Assembly (NCBI GenBank): GCA_964553795.1
Contig: CAZKMR010000006.1
Span: 1-64,000 of the forward strand
Direction: 5' to 3'
Source: JADLHS01 sp964553795
Lineage (GTDB): Bacteria; Verrucomicrobiota; Verrucomicrobiia; Limisphaerales; JADLHS01
Length of the DNA: 64,000 nt
Below are positions 22,982-31,583 of this stretch, piece by piece; the stretch's first letter is position 1; every line of letters starts with the position of its first letter. The notes beneath the pieces are model-generated. The model was not told where the DNA came from. It saw only the letters and a program-made list of their open reading frames with translations, and did not search any database. A program made the translations under genes and the position numbers.

Positions 22982-24168
22982 GCACCACGCTGACCCGCGC
23001 CAACACGGCGGCCCTGCCCGGGCGCATCCTCTTTGTGGATGATGACCGCACGTTGCTCGAAGGCGTAGAACGTTCCCTCCGGCCCACCCGCGAGGTTTGG
23101 CAATGCGAATTCGTGGAGCACCCGGCGACGGCACTGGATTTATTGCAGCAACGGAAATTTGAAGTGGTGGTCGCGGACATGCGAATGCCGGGCATGACCG
23201 GCGCGGAATTATTGGCTGCCGCCAAGGAGGTGGCCCCGGACACCGTGCGCCTGATGTTGACCGGCAATGCCGATCTGCCCACCGTCCTGGCCGCCGTCAA
23301 TCAGGCCCACGTCTTTCAATTTCTGCTCAAGCCCTGCGAGAGCAATCAACTGATCCAAAGCGTTACCGCCGCGCTCTTGCAGCATCGCCTGCAAAAGGCC
23401 GAACGTGAATTGCTGCGGATGCAGTTGGAACAGTGCGACAAAATGGTGATCGTCGGCCAGATCGCCGCCGGCCTGACGCACGATCTCAACAACATTTTGG
23501 GTGCGATCTTAATGCAGACGGAATTGGAGATGATGGACGCCCGGAACCAAGCGCCAGTAAACCCGGCGTTTCAACTGATTCACGAAGCGGCCACCAGCGC
23601 GGCGGGGTTGACCCGGGAGTTGAACAGTTTCAACCGGCGCGACCCGGTGGTGATGCACCACACCCTCGAATTGCCGGTGGTATTGGAATCCGCGTTGCGC
23701 ATCGCCAGGCCCATGTTAAAGCCCAAAATCAAGGTCCACACCGAATTGGCTGCCACCCTGCCTGGCGTGTGCGGCGATGCCAACCGCCTCAAACACGCGC
23801 TCATGAATTTGCTACTCAACGCGCGCGATGCCATGCCTGCCGGCGGCGTCATCCAGGTGCGTGCGGAAGACTGCATTTTCACCGCCGGCGCTACAACTCG
23901 TTTCCCGCGCCGCCCCGGGCGGTTTGTTTGCATTTCCGTGAGCGATACCGGCAACGGCATGTCACCCGAAATGCAACGCCAGATTTCCGAACCGTTTTTC
24001 ACCACCAAAGCTCCGGGGCAGGGCACGGGACTGGGATTGTTCATGGTGCGGCGCACGGTGCAGGAGCATCAGGGTTGGATGGAATGGGAGAGTGGAGCGG
24101 GCCAAGGCACAACGTGCCGATTGTATCTGCCGGTTTCCCAGGATTCGCAACCGCGGAAATCACTATGA
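22978..24168 (+). CDS. receiver-histidine kinase
   Basis: This 396-residue protein overlaps the preceding gene by 4 bp. The receiver (about 14-135) has FVDDDR, Asp67 in VVADMRMPGMTG and LKPCESN. The kinase core follows directly, with His168 in IAAGLTHDLNNILGAILMQT, the N-box LLLNARDAMPAGG, SDTGNGMSPEMQ and GTGLGLFMVRRTV. It has no membrane segments and no separate sensor domain, so it is probably controlled by phosphorylation or by partner kinases of the same operon. It shares its receiver style (ERSLRPTREVWQCEFVE) with the HDOD protein that follows. Confidence 0.92.
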   Translation: MSTTLTRANTAALPGRILFVDDDRTLLEGVERSLRPTREVWQCEFVEHPATALDLLQQRKFEVVVADMRMPGMTGAELLAAAKEVAPDTVRLMLTGNADLPTVLAAVNQAHVFQFLLKPCESNQLIQSVTAALLQHRLQKAERELLRMQLEQCDKMVIVGQIAAGLTHDLNNILGAILMQTELEMMDARNQAPVNPAFQLIHEAATSAAGLTRELNSFNRRDPVVMHHTLELPVVLESALRIARPMLKPKIKVHTELAATLPGVCGDANRLKHALMNLLLNARDAMPAGGVIQVRAEDCIFTAGATTRFPRRPGRFVCISVSDTGNGMSPEMQRQISEPFFTTKAPGQGTGLGLFMVRRTVQEHQGWMEWESGAGQGTTCRLYLPVSQDSQPRKSL

Positions 24169-25355
24169 AACATCAAGTATTGTTTGTGGACGATGAACCG
24201 CTGGTATTGCAAGGGTTGCAGCGGTCCATGCGCGTCATGCGGAACGACTGGAATATGACCTTCGTGGACAGCGCCGCCGCGGCACTGGCCTTCATGCAGA
24301 ATCATCCGGTGGACGTCATTGTCTCGGACATGCGGATGCCCGCGATGAATGGCGCGCAGTTGCTTGGCGAGGTGATGAAGCGGCACCCCAAAACCGTGCG
24401 CCTGATCTTGTCGGGTCATGCGGATCAGGAACTTATTTTGCAGTGTGTTGGCTCGACGCATCAGTATTTGTCCAAACCGTGCGATCCGGAACAATTGCGC
24501 GCCACCGTCCGGCGCGCGATGGAACTGGAGTGCGCCCTCAAGAACGAGCGCCTGCAACAACTCGTGGCCCGGATGGAAAATCTGCCCAGTGTGCCGTCGT
24601 TGTACAGTGAAATCGTGGACAAGATGCACGATCCGGAAACCACGCTGGAAACGATTGGTGAGATTATTGCCAAAGACCTGGGCATGACGGCCAAAATTCT
24701 CAAGCTCGTCAATTCCGCGTTTTTCGGGTTGCGGCGGGAAATCTCCAGCCCCTCGGAAGCTGTTTCGTATCTCGGGTTGGACACGATCAAGTCGCTGGTG
24801 CTTTCGATGCACGCATTCTCCCAATTTGACACCGCGCGCACGGGCATTTTCTCCATCGCCGCGTTGTGGGATCACAGCATGCAAACGGCGGCGATGGCCA
24901 AACGGTTGGCGCAACTGGAGGTCAATGATCGAAAACTGACGGATGAAGCTTTCGTGGCCGGGTTGCTGCATGACGCGGGCAAGACCGCCCTGGCATTCAA
25001 TTTTCCCGACGCGTATGACAGCGTGGCGCGGCAGGTTTCTGCCGGGGCGGAATTGCTGGCCGTGGAGCGCGACGTGTTTGGGGCCACGCATGCCGACGTG
25101 GGGGGATATTTGTTGGGTCTCTGGGGTTTGCCCACGCCGGTCGTCGAGGCGATCGCCTTGCACCATCAGCCAGTGCTGAGCGCCGGCACCGCGTTTACGC
25201 CGCTGACGGCCGTGCATGTGGCCAATGTTCTGGTGCTGGAGGGCAAGCCCGCCGGCAGCACGTTGGACCGCGCTTATCTGGACCGCCTTCAATTGTCGCC
25301 GCGACTTGCGGTCTGGCGGCAAACGTTATTGAATTTAGCCACGGCTGAGGATTGA
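24165..25355 (+). CDS. receiver-HDOD protein
   Basis: This 396-residue protein starts at the ATG at 24165, overlapping the previous stop. The receiver (1-125) has VLFVDDEP, Asp55 in VSDMRMPAMNG and LSKPCDPE. The HDOD domain (about 140-345) shows LPSVPSLYSEIVDKMHDPET, DLGMTAKILKLVNSAFFGLR, AVSYLGLDTIKSLVLSMHAF, and GLLHDAGKTALAF. HDOD proteins are usually signalling adaptors without proven phosphodiesterase activity. It forms part of the five-gene operon 19450-26513 and may carry the output of the kinases in it. Confidence 0.92.
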   Translation: MKHQVLFVDDEPLVLQGLQRSMRVMRNDWNMTFVDSAAAALAFMQNHPVDVIVSDMRMPAMNGAQLLGEVMKRHPKTVRLILSGHADQELILQCVGSTHQYLSKPCDPEQLRATVRRAMELECALKNERLQQLVARMENLPSVPSLYSEIVDKMHDPETTLETIGEIIAKDLGMTAKILKLVNSAFFGLRREISSPSEAVSYLGLDTIKSLVLSMHAFSQFDTARTGIFSIAALWDHSMQTAAMAKRLAQLEVNDRKLTDEAFVAGLLHDAGKTALAFNFPDAYDSVARQVSAGAELLAVERDVFGATHADVGGYLLGLWGLPTPVVEAIALHHQPVLSAGTAFTPLTAVHVANVLVLEGKPAGSTLDRAYLDRLQLSPRLAVWRQTLLNLATAED

Positions 25356-25361
25356 AAATTT

Positions 25362-26513
25362 ATGAGCAATAAAGTTCTTTGCATTGATGACGACGCCAAT
25401 GTCCTGACGGGGATCCAGCGCAGTCTGCGCAAGCAATTTGAGATTGATACTGCGATCGGCGCGCTGGCCGCCCTGAAACTGATTGAACAGGAATGCCCCT
25501 ATGCCGTTATTGTCGCGGACATGCAAATGCCCGGGATGAACGGGGTGGAATTCCTCAATATCGCCCGGCAGAAATATCCCGACACCGTCCGCATTATGTT
25601 GACCGGCAACGCGGACCAAAAAACCGCCACCGAGGCGGTCAATCGTGGGCATATTTTTCAATTCCTGAACAAGCCTTGTCCTCCCGACAAACTGGCGCAA
25701 GTGCTGACCGACGGCATCAAGCAGTATCGCCTGGTGACCGCCGAGCGGGAGCTACTGGAAAAGACGTTAAATGGGAGTGTGAAAGTTCTGATGGAGATTC
25801 TGTCGCTTTCAGATCCGGTGTCATTCGGTCGGGCCCAGACGGTGCGGGACCAGGCACGCGGCGTGGCGCAATTGTTGAAATTACCCAGCACCTGGGAATT
25901 GGAACTCGCGGCCATGCTGTGTCCCATCGGCCACGTCACTTTGCCGGCGGAGTTGAACCATAAAATCCGTTCGGGCTTGGATTTGACCGGCCCGGAAAAA
26001 GATGTCTGCGACCGGGTGCCGTTGGTCGGCAGTAATCTGCTGGCCAACATTCCCCGTCTGCAGGCGGTCGCGCGGATTGTATTGTATCAGAACAAAAACT
26101 TCGACGGCACGGGTTTCCCTGCCGACGCCGTGCAAGGGGCTGAAATCCCAATCGAGGCCCGCATCATCCGGGTGTTGTCGGATTTGGCGCAGTTACACTC
26201 CAAAAAATCCGCCCGGTTCAAAGGGATGGAACATTTGCGGGAAATCAAGGGCGTCTATGATCCGGAAGTGCTCGCGGTGGTCAGTCGCTATTTTGAACTT
26301 GAAGCCACTGCCAACTCCGATGGCCAACACGGTCCACGCGCCATCGGCGTGGAGGATTTGCATCCCGGTCAGGTGTTGACCGCTGATATTCGCACGGTGC
26401 AGGACGTTATGATCGTCGCGGTGGGGACGCGGATAACGCCCCTCATTATCGAACGATTGCGCAACTTTGCCTCGCTCGAAGGCCTCAAACTGCCGATTTA
26501 TGTCGAGAGTTAA
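25362..26513 (+). CDS. receiver with degenerate HD-GYP domain
   Basis: This 383-residue protein has a normal receiver (1-122: LCIDDDANV, Asp53 in VADMQMPGMNG, LNKPCPPDK). The rest aligns by eye with HD-GYP, but every visible metal ligand is changed: the HD pair is Cys-Pro at 187-188 (AAMLCPIGH), the HP position reads VPLVG, and the HHE before the GYP box is Tyr-Gln-Asn (YQNKNFDGTGFP, 242-253). The GFP loop itself is kept. Phosphodiesterase activity is therefore unlikely; a ligand-binding or protein-binding role is more plausible. It closes the operon, 6 bp after the HDOD gene. Confidence 0.85.
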   Translation: MSNKVLCIDDDANVLTGIQRSLRKQFEIDTAIGALAALKLIEQECPYAVIVADMQMPGMNGVEFLNIARQKYPDTVRIMLTGNADQKTATEAVNRGHIFQFLNKPCPPDKLAQVLTDGIKQYRLVTAERELLEKTLNGSVKVLMEILSLSDPVSFGRAQTVRDQARGVAQLLKLPSTWELELAAMLCPIGHVTLPAELNHKIRSGLDLTGPEKDVCDRVPLVGSNLLANIPRLQAVARIVLYQNKNFDGTGFPADAVQGAEIPIEARIIRVLSDLAQLHSKKSARFKGMEHLREIKGVYDPEVLAVVSRYFELEATANSDGQHGPRAIGVEDLHPGQVLTADIRTVQDVMIVAVGTRITPLIIERLRNFASLEGLKLPIYVES

Positions 26514-26842
26514 TCCGCAGCTTGGTTGAATGCCGGGCGCTTCCCCGGGCAGCAGTTGCTGCCAGCAACGGCTGGTTTCCGGCAGGATTGAATTCAAGCC
26601 CATCTCGGGAAGTATGCACTGGCCGGTGCCTGATTCGCCCGCGAATTCCCGCCCCGCCCGCTACCATGGGTGTTCGACGCCGGCACAGTCCCGAGGTCAG
26701 CCCGGCAGCGCGAATGCGATGAGGAAAATCCTGGTTCACTAGCGGAATCCCCCGCCATTTAGTCGTTGTTCGGCTATAGCTAATAGGCTTTTTCAGCCGC
26801 GCTGAATTTGATTTGACCGTCCCGTTTCCATCCCTGCTCCCC
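26514..26842. other. intergenic region before the TonB-receptor operon
   Basis: No convincing gene is seen. A GGCAGCAGTTGCTGCC palindrome lies near 26558-26573, without a T-run. The 17-mer shared with the other kinase operon upstream region is at 26718-26734. A sigma-28-like promoter begins at 26843. Confidence 0.4.
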
Positions 26843-26869
26843 TCAAGTTTGCCGACTCCCTGCCGATAG
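26843..26869 (+). promoter_or_regulatory. sigma-28-like promoter of the TonB receptor-YfiR-kinase operon
   Basis: TCAAGTTT (26843-26850), 11-bp spacer, GCCGATAG (26862-26869): 7/8 and 7/8 against TAAAGTTT-N11-GCCGATAA. It lies 46 bp before the GTG at 26916. Score and spacing equal those of the flagellin 2 promoter, which places this operon in the flagellar regulon by inference. Confidence 0.68.
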
Positions 26870-26915
26870 TTTCACAGGCCCAAAATCACGCTTTCTTGGC
26901 CTGAAAGCGATTATC

Positions 26916-28952
26916 GTGAGCAGTCTTAATTTCAATTGGCGCCGCGTACCGAAGAATCGGAGGTCCTGTGACGAGTTGCGCGTCCGGTCTGGTTGCCGGT
27001 GGGTGGCGCGGAGGTTTCTCGTGCCGATGGCATTCGTTGGCTTGGGCTTGCTGGGTTTGGCCCCAAGCCCGGCCGCAAAGCCGAATGAGGTGCAGAATCT
27101 GGCGGATTTAAGCCTCGAACAATTAATGGACGAAACCGTGACGTCCGTTTCCAAACGTGAACAGCGCCGGGGCGATGTGGCGGCGGCGATTTCGGTTTTG
27201 TCGAATGACGATTTGCGGCGTTCCGGCGCAACCTCCATTCCGGATGCCTTGCGGCTCGTGCCGGGAATGAATGTCGCCAGCGTCAACGCGCATGAGTGGG
27301 CGATATCCGCCCGCGGCCACAACGGCGCTTACGCCAACAAACTGTTGGTGCTCGTGGACGGGCGCGTGGTTTATACGCCCACGTTCGGTGGCGTGTTCTG
27401 GGATTTGCAACAACCGCTGCTCGAGGACATTGATCGCATCGAAGTGATTCGCGGTCCGGGCGCCACCATCTGGGGCGCGAACGCCGTGAACGGCGTGATC
27501 AATGTCACCACCCGCGCCGCTAAAGACACCCCAGGCACGCTGTTGTATGGCGGCGGGGGCGATTATCTGCACGCGCTGGGGGGCGCACGCTACGGCGGCA
27601 AACTCGGCGCGGATACTTACTACCGCGTCTTCACCGGCTACAAACGGCACGACGATTTTCCGACCTTCACCGGTCAACGCGGGCAGGACAATTGGGAAGC
27701 CGGCACGTTCGGTTATCGCCTCGATCATTATCTGAGCGATGACACGCAACTGACCTGGCAGGGCGACGCCACGGGCATCAACATCGATGACGCCACTTCC
27801 GACGCCTACAATCTCAACACGCTCGGTCGTTGGACGCACAAGATTTCCGAGCGCTCCAGCTTGCAGGCGCAGCTCTATTACGACCGCAACAGTCGCGACG
27901 ACAAATCCCGCGCCGGCATGGTGTCGGACACCTTCGATTTTACGGCGCAACATTCCTTTGGTCTTGGCGAACACAACGACGTGATTTGGGGCTTCGGGGC
28001 GCAGTATTACCAGAATACCTTCGAACAACTGAACTTCGGCATTCTCACGCTCGACAACTACACGCACGCCGAGTTCTTCAACATTTTTGTGCAGGACGAA
28101 TTTCGCGTGATTCCCGAGCATCTGACCCTGACGGCCGGCGCGAAGTTGGAACACAATACCTACACCGGATTCGAAGTCGAACCGAGCGTGCGCGCGGCGT
28201 TCAAACCAACGGCCTCGCAAACCTTCTGGGCCGCGATTTCGCGCGCCGTGCGGACGCCCACAGTGGTGCTGACGGAAAATGTCTTTGCCACGGCGATTTC
28301 CGCGCCGTTCATTGGGCCCGGCGGCCAACCTTACATCACCCGAATCGTGGGTAATCCCGCCGCAGAATCCGAAGTCGTCTGGGCCTACGAATTCGGATAT
28401 CGCGTGCAAATCAGCGAACGCGTCTCCTTCGACGCGGCGGCATTTTACAACGATTACGACGATCTTCTCGCCCCGGATCAGGCGAATGTTCAGTTCATTC
28501 CCAGCGGCATTCCGGGCGTGCCCGGCATCGCGGCCGTCTTGTTGCAGAACATCAGTAGCAGCAAGAATTACGGCGGCGAACTCGCGGTGACGGTGTCACC
28601 GGGCAACGGTTGGCGGCTCACCGGCACTTACTCGCTGCTCCTGACGGACACGCCCGATGCGTTGTTGGAAGCCAGTGCGCCTGTGCATTCCGCCACGCTC
28701 CGCTCCTCGCACGACATTGGCGCGAAGACGACCCTTGATCTGCAACTGCGATACGTGGACAACATCGCTTTTGTGCCGAGTTATCTGACGGCTGATTTCC
28801 GCCTCGCGTATCGGCTCACGGATCGGCTCGAACTCTCGTTGGTCGGACAAAATCTGCTCGACTCGCAACATCCGGAACAAGCAATGGGATTCTTCACTAC
28901 GGTTTCCGAAGTGCCCCGCAGCTTTTTCGGCAAACTCACCTGGCGGTTTTAA
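26916..28952 (+). CDS. TonB-dependent outer-membrane receptor
   Basis: This 678-residue protein starts at GTG 26916 and has a long signal region (hydrophobic part about 38-50). LADLSLEQLMDETVTSVSKR precedes the plug domain, which has AAISVLSNDDLRRSGATSIP, LRLVPGMNVASV, VLVDGRVVYTPTFGG and IDRIEVIRGPGATIWGANAV. A 22-strand beta-barrel follows, ending in FFGKLTWRF with a terminal Phe as barrel proteins require. The LxxLSLEQLMDxxVTSVSK opening is typical of receptors encoded with YfiR-like proteins and signal-transduction genes rather than siderophore clusters. Substrate unknown; there are no iron or B12 uptake genes nearby. First gene of a four-gene operon. Confidence 0.93.
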   Translation: MSSLNFNWRRVPKNRRSCDELRVRSGCRWVARRFLVPMAFVGLGLLGLAPSPAAKPNEVQNLADLSLEQLMDETVTSVSKREQRRGDVAAAISVLSNDDLRRSGATSIPDALRLVPGMNVASVNAHEWAISARGHNGAYANKLLVLVDGRVVYTPTFGGVFWDLQQPLLEDIDRIEVIRGPGATIWGANAVNGVINVTTRAAKDTPGTLLYGGGGDYLHALGGARYGGKLGADTYYRVFTGYKRHDDFPTFTGQRGQDNWEAGTFGYRLDHYLSDDTQLTWQGDATGINIDDATSDAYNLNTLGRWTHKISERSSLQAQLYYDRNSRDDKSRAGMVSDTFDFTAQHSFGLGEHNDVIWGFGAQYYQNTFEQLNFGILTLDNYTHAEFFNIFVQDEFRVIPEHLTLTAGAKLEHNTYTGFEVEPSVRAAFKPTASQTFWAAISRAVRTPTVVLTENVFATAISAPFIGPGGQPYITRIVGNPAAESEVVWAYEFGYRVQISERVSFDAAAFYNDYDDLLAPDQANVQFIPSGIPGVPGIAAVLLQNISSSKNYGGELAVTVSPGNGWRLTGTYSLLLTDTPDALLEASAPVHSATLRSSHDIGAKTTLDLQLRYVDNIAFVPSYLTADFRLAYRLTDRLELSLVGQNLLDSQHPEQAMGFFTTVSEVPRSFFGKLTWRF

Positions 28953-28959
28953 CAGCCCG

Positions 28960-29568
28960 ATGAGCACAAACCAGGGAAAATTTACCGCGCCTCACCCCTG
29001 CCGGTTCGCCAGACGGACGCGTGGGTGGCGGAGTGGAAAGCTTTGGCCGGGCCTGCTCCTCGCCCTGATGGTTCCATTGCTCGGTCACGCGGAATCCATC
29101 AGCAAAGAGTATCAACTCAAGGCCGCGTTTCTTTACAACTTCACCAAGTTTGTCGAATGGCCGACGAATCGTTTTGCGACGACCAACGCGCCCATCGTCA
29201 TTGGCGTGTTGGGCCCGAATCCGTTCGGGGCGGAACTGGCCAAAGCGGTCCAGGACCGGACGCAGAACGGACGCGAGTATGTCGTCACTAACCTCACTGA
29301 TGTGGCTGCCGGGGTGGACGTTCATCTGTTGTTCGTGCCGCGCGGGCAGGAAGAGCGATTGGATGATCAGTTGCCGACGCTCCACGCCGCGGGCGTGTTG
29401 ACGGTGGGAGAGACGCCGACGTTTGCCGAGTTGAGCGGCATCATCACGTTCACGATGGAAGCGGACAAAATCCGGTTCGAGATTCATCTCGATGAAGCGG
29501 AACGCGGCAGGTTGAAAATCAGTTCCAAGCTGCTGCAATTGGCCAAGGTGGTCCGGCGCAAAACCTGA
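28960..29568 (+). CDS. YfiR-like periplasmic protein (DUF4154)
   Basis: This 202-residue protein has an export signal ending near LLGHAES. The mature part shows the YfiR family pattern: KEYQLKAAFLYNFTKFVEWP, IVIGVLGPNPFGAELAKAVQ, a central VHLLFVPRG, then VLTVGETPTFAELSGIITFT and IRFEIHLDEAERGRLKISSK ending in LLQLAKVV. In Pseudomonas, YfiR is a periplasmic repressor that binds the CHASE8-type periplasmic domain of the diguanylate cyclase YfiN. Here the next gene has a CHASE8-like domain fused to a histidine kinase, so YfiR-like control of that kinase is inferred. The disulfide cysteines of Pseudomonas YfiR are not evident in the mature part. Confidence 0.9.
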   Translation: MSTNQGKFTAPHPCRFARRTRGWRSGKLWPGLLLALMVPLLGHAESISKEYQLKAAFLYNFTKFVEWPTNRFATTNAPIVIGVLGPNPFGAELAKAVQDRTQNGREYVVTNLTDVAAGVDVHLLFVPRGQEERLDDQLPTLHAAGVLTVGETPTFAELSGIITFTMEADKIRFEIHLDEAERGRLKISSKLLQLAKVVRRKT

Positions 29569-29582
29569 ACCATGGATTGGCG

Positions 29583-31583
29583 ATGAACTTCCTCCGCTCC
29601 CTCCCGATCAAGCGCAAGCTCACGGCGATCACGCTATTGACCAGTTGCATTGCGTTGCTGTTTGCGGGACTCGCACTGGCGACGTACGAGCAGATCAACA
29701 TTCGCAAGCGGCTGGTCAATGACCTGACCACTACCGCGGCCATGACCGGGGCCAACTGCACGGCGGGTTTGATGTTTGATGATCCCGTTGCCGTCGAGCA
29801 AACGCTCAAATCACTTTCCGCACAACCGCACGTCGTGCGCGCTTGTGTTTATGACGCCGAAGGCGAATTGTTTGCCAGTTACCACCGCAATCCGATGGAC
29901 CGGAATCGCGCCGCTCCACCCCGGCGCGCTGCCGGGGAACAATTCACCAGTGACAGCCTGGAACTATTCCGCCCCATCCTGCTCGACCGGGAACGCGTGG
30001 GAGACATATTCCTTGAGACGGATCTGGGCGAAATTCGCGCCAGCATGTGGCGTTATGTCGTGGTGCTGGCGGTTCTGTTGGTGGCTTGTTCCCTGGTGGC
30101 GCTGGCGGCGGCCGCCGCCTTGCAACGCATCATTTCCCGGCCCATCGCGGACCTCGCCGGCGCGGCGGCGCGCGTGGCCAACGAAGGCGATTACTCCGTG
30201 CGCGCCCGCAAGGAAAGCGATGACGAATTGGGCAAGCTGATGGATGGGTTCAACCACATGCTGGCGCAGATCCAGGCGCAGGACGCCGCGTTGCACAAAT
30301 CCCATCTCGAACTCGAGCAGCGCGTGCGGGAGCGCACCGCGGAACTGGCGCATTCGTTGTCCCTGACGCAGGCGACACTCGAGGCCACGACCGACGGCAT
30401 TCTCGTGGCCGATGGCAAAGGTTGCGTGACGGGTTTCAATGAAGAATTTCTGCTGCTCTGGAATATCCCGCGCGACCTGGCGGAGCGAGGCGATGAGGCG
30501 GCCATGTTGGAGATCGCCTGCGCCCAGGTCAAAAACTCCGCAGCTTTTCGGCAACGGGTGGCGGACATCTACGCCGATCTCGAAACGGAGAGTTTCGATG
30601 TGCTGGAATTTGACGACGGTCGCACCCTTGAAATGTCTTCCCGCCCGCAGCGCATCGGGGAACAGTGCGTCGGGCGCGTCTGGAGTTATCGCGACATCAC
30701 CGAGCGCAAACGGTCTGAATCCGCGTTGGCCAGGTTGAATCAGGATCTGCTGGAAACTTCGCGGCGCGCCGGCATGGCAGAAGTCGCCACCGGGGTGCTG
30801 CACAATGTCGGCAACGTGCTCAACAGCGTGAACGTGGCTTCGATGTGCATCAGCGACCAGTTGCGCAAGTCCAAGGCGCCGAACCTGGCGCGAGTGGTCA
30901 CTCTCCTGCGGGAGAACGAGGATCAATTGGCAACTTATCTCAAAGAGGATGCCAAGGGCCGCCAATTGTTGCCTTACCTCGGGCAACTGGCCGACCACAT
31001 CAACACGGAACGCGCTGCCGTCTTGAAGGAACTGGCCGAGCTGCAACAGCACGTTGAGCACATCAAAGACATCGTGGCCATGCAGCAGAGTTTCGCCAAA
31101 GTTTCCGGCGTGGCCGAGACGGTGAATGTGAACGACCTGCTTGATGAAGCCGTGCGGATGAACGAAAGCGCACTGCACCGGCACGCGGTGCGGGTGGAGA
31201 AAGCCTTCGCCACCGCACCCGCCATCACGGTGGAGAAACACAAGGCGCTGCAAATTCTGGTGAATTTGTTGCGCAATGCCAAACAGGCGTGTGATTCCGT
31301 GGAGCGGGACAAACGGTTGATCACCCTGCAAGTAATGGCGGAGTCGGAGCGCGTCGCCATCACGGTGGCCGACAATGGTGAAGGCATTTTGCCGGAGAAT
31401 CTCACGCGCATCTTTTCGCACGGCTTTACCACCAAGAAGAACGGGCATGGCTTTGGATTGCACAGTGGCGCGTTGGCGGCGCAGGAAATGGGCGGCACGT
31501 TGCGCGCGGTCAGCGCCGGGGCCGGACAGGGCGCCGCCTTCACGCTCGAATTGCCGTGGCAACCTCCCAGGAAAAACGCATGA
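29583..31583 (+). CDS. CHASE8-HAMP-PAS histidine kinase
   Basis: The ATG at 29583 is preferred to a TTG 6 bp upstream. The product has about 666 residues. Membrane helices at about 15-35 and 157-180 enclose a periplasmic domain with TGANCTAGLMFDDPVAVEQT and VVRACVYDAEGELFASYHR, the pattern of CHASE8 domains as in YfiN. A HAMP domain follows (about 181-235), a coiled coil, a PAS-like domain (about 262-385) and a kinase core with GMAEVATGVLHNVGNVLNSV (probable His near 398), LLRNAKQACDSVE, DNGEGILPEN and KNGHGFGLHSGALAAQEMGG. It is translationally coupled to the next gene (ATGA). The partner of its periplasmic domain is probably the YfiR-like protein encoded upstream. Confidence 0.9.
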   Translation: MNFLRSLPIKRKLTAITLLTSCIALLFAGLALATYEQINIRKRLVNDLTTTAAMTGANCTAGLMFDDPVAVEQTLKSLSAQPHVVRACVYDAEGELFASYHRNPMDRNRAAPPRRAAGEQFTSDSLELFRPILLDRERVGDIFLETDLGEIRASMWRYVVVLAVLLVACSLVALAAAAALQRIISRPIADLAGAAARVANEGDYSVRARKESDDELGKLMDGFNHMLAQIQAQDAALHKSHLELEQRVRERTAELAHSLSLTQATLEATTDGILVADGKGCVTGFNEEFLLLWNIPRDLAERGDEAAMLEIACAQVKNSAAFRQRVADIYADLETESFDVLEFDDGRTLEMSSRPQRIGEQCVGRVWSYRDITERKRSESALARLNQDLLETSRRAGMAEVATGVLHNVGNVLNSVNVASMCISDQLRKSKAPNLARVVTLLRENEDQLATYLKEDAKGRQLLPYLGQLADHINTERAAVLKELAELQQHVEHIKDIVAMQQSFAKVSGVAETVNVNDLLDEAVRMNESALHRHAVRVEKAFATAPAITVEKHKALQILVNLLRNAKQACDSVERDKRLITLQVMAESERVAITVADNGEGILPENLTRIFSHGFTTKKNGHGFGLHSGALAAQEMGGTLRAVSAGAGQGAAFTLELPWQPPRKNA

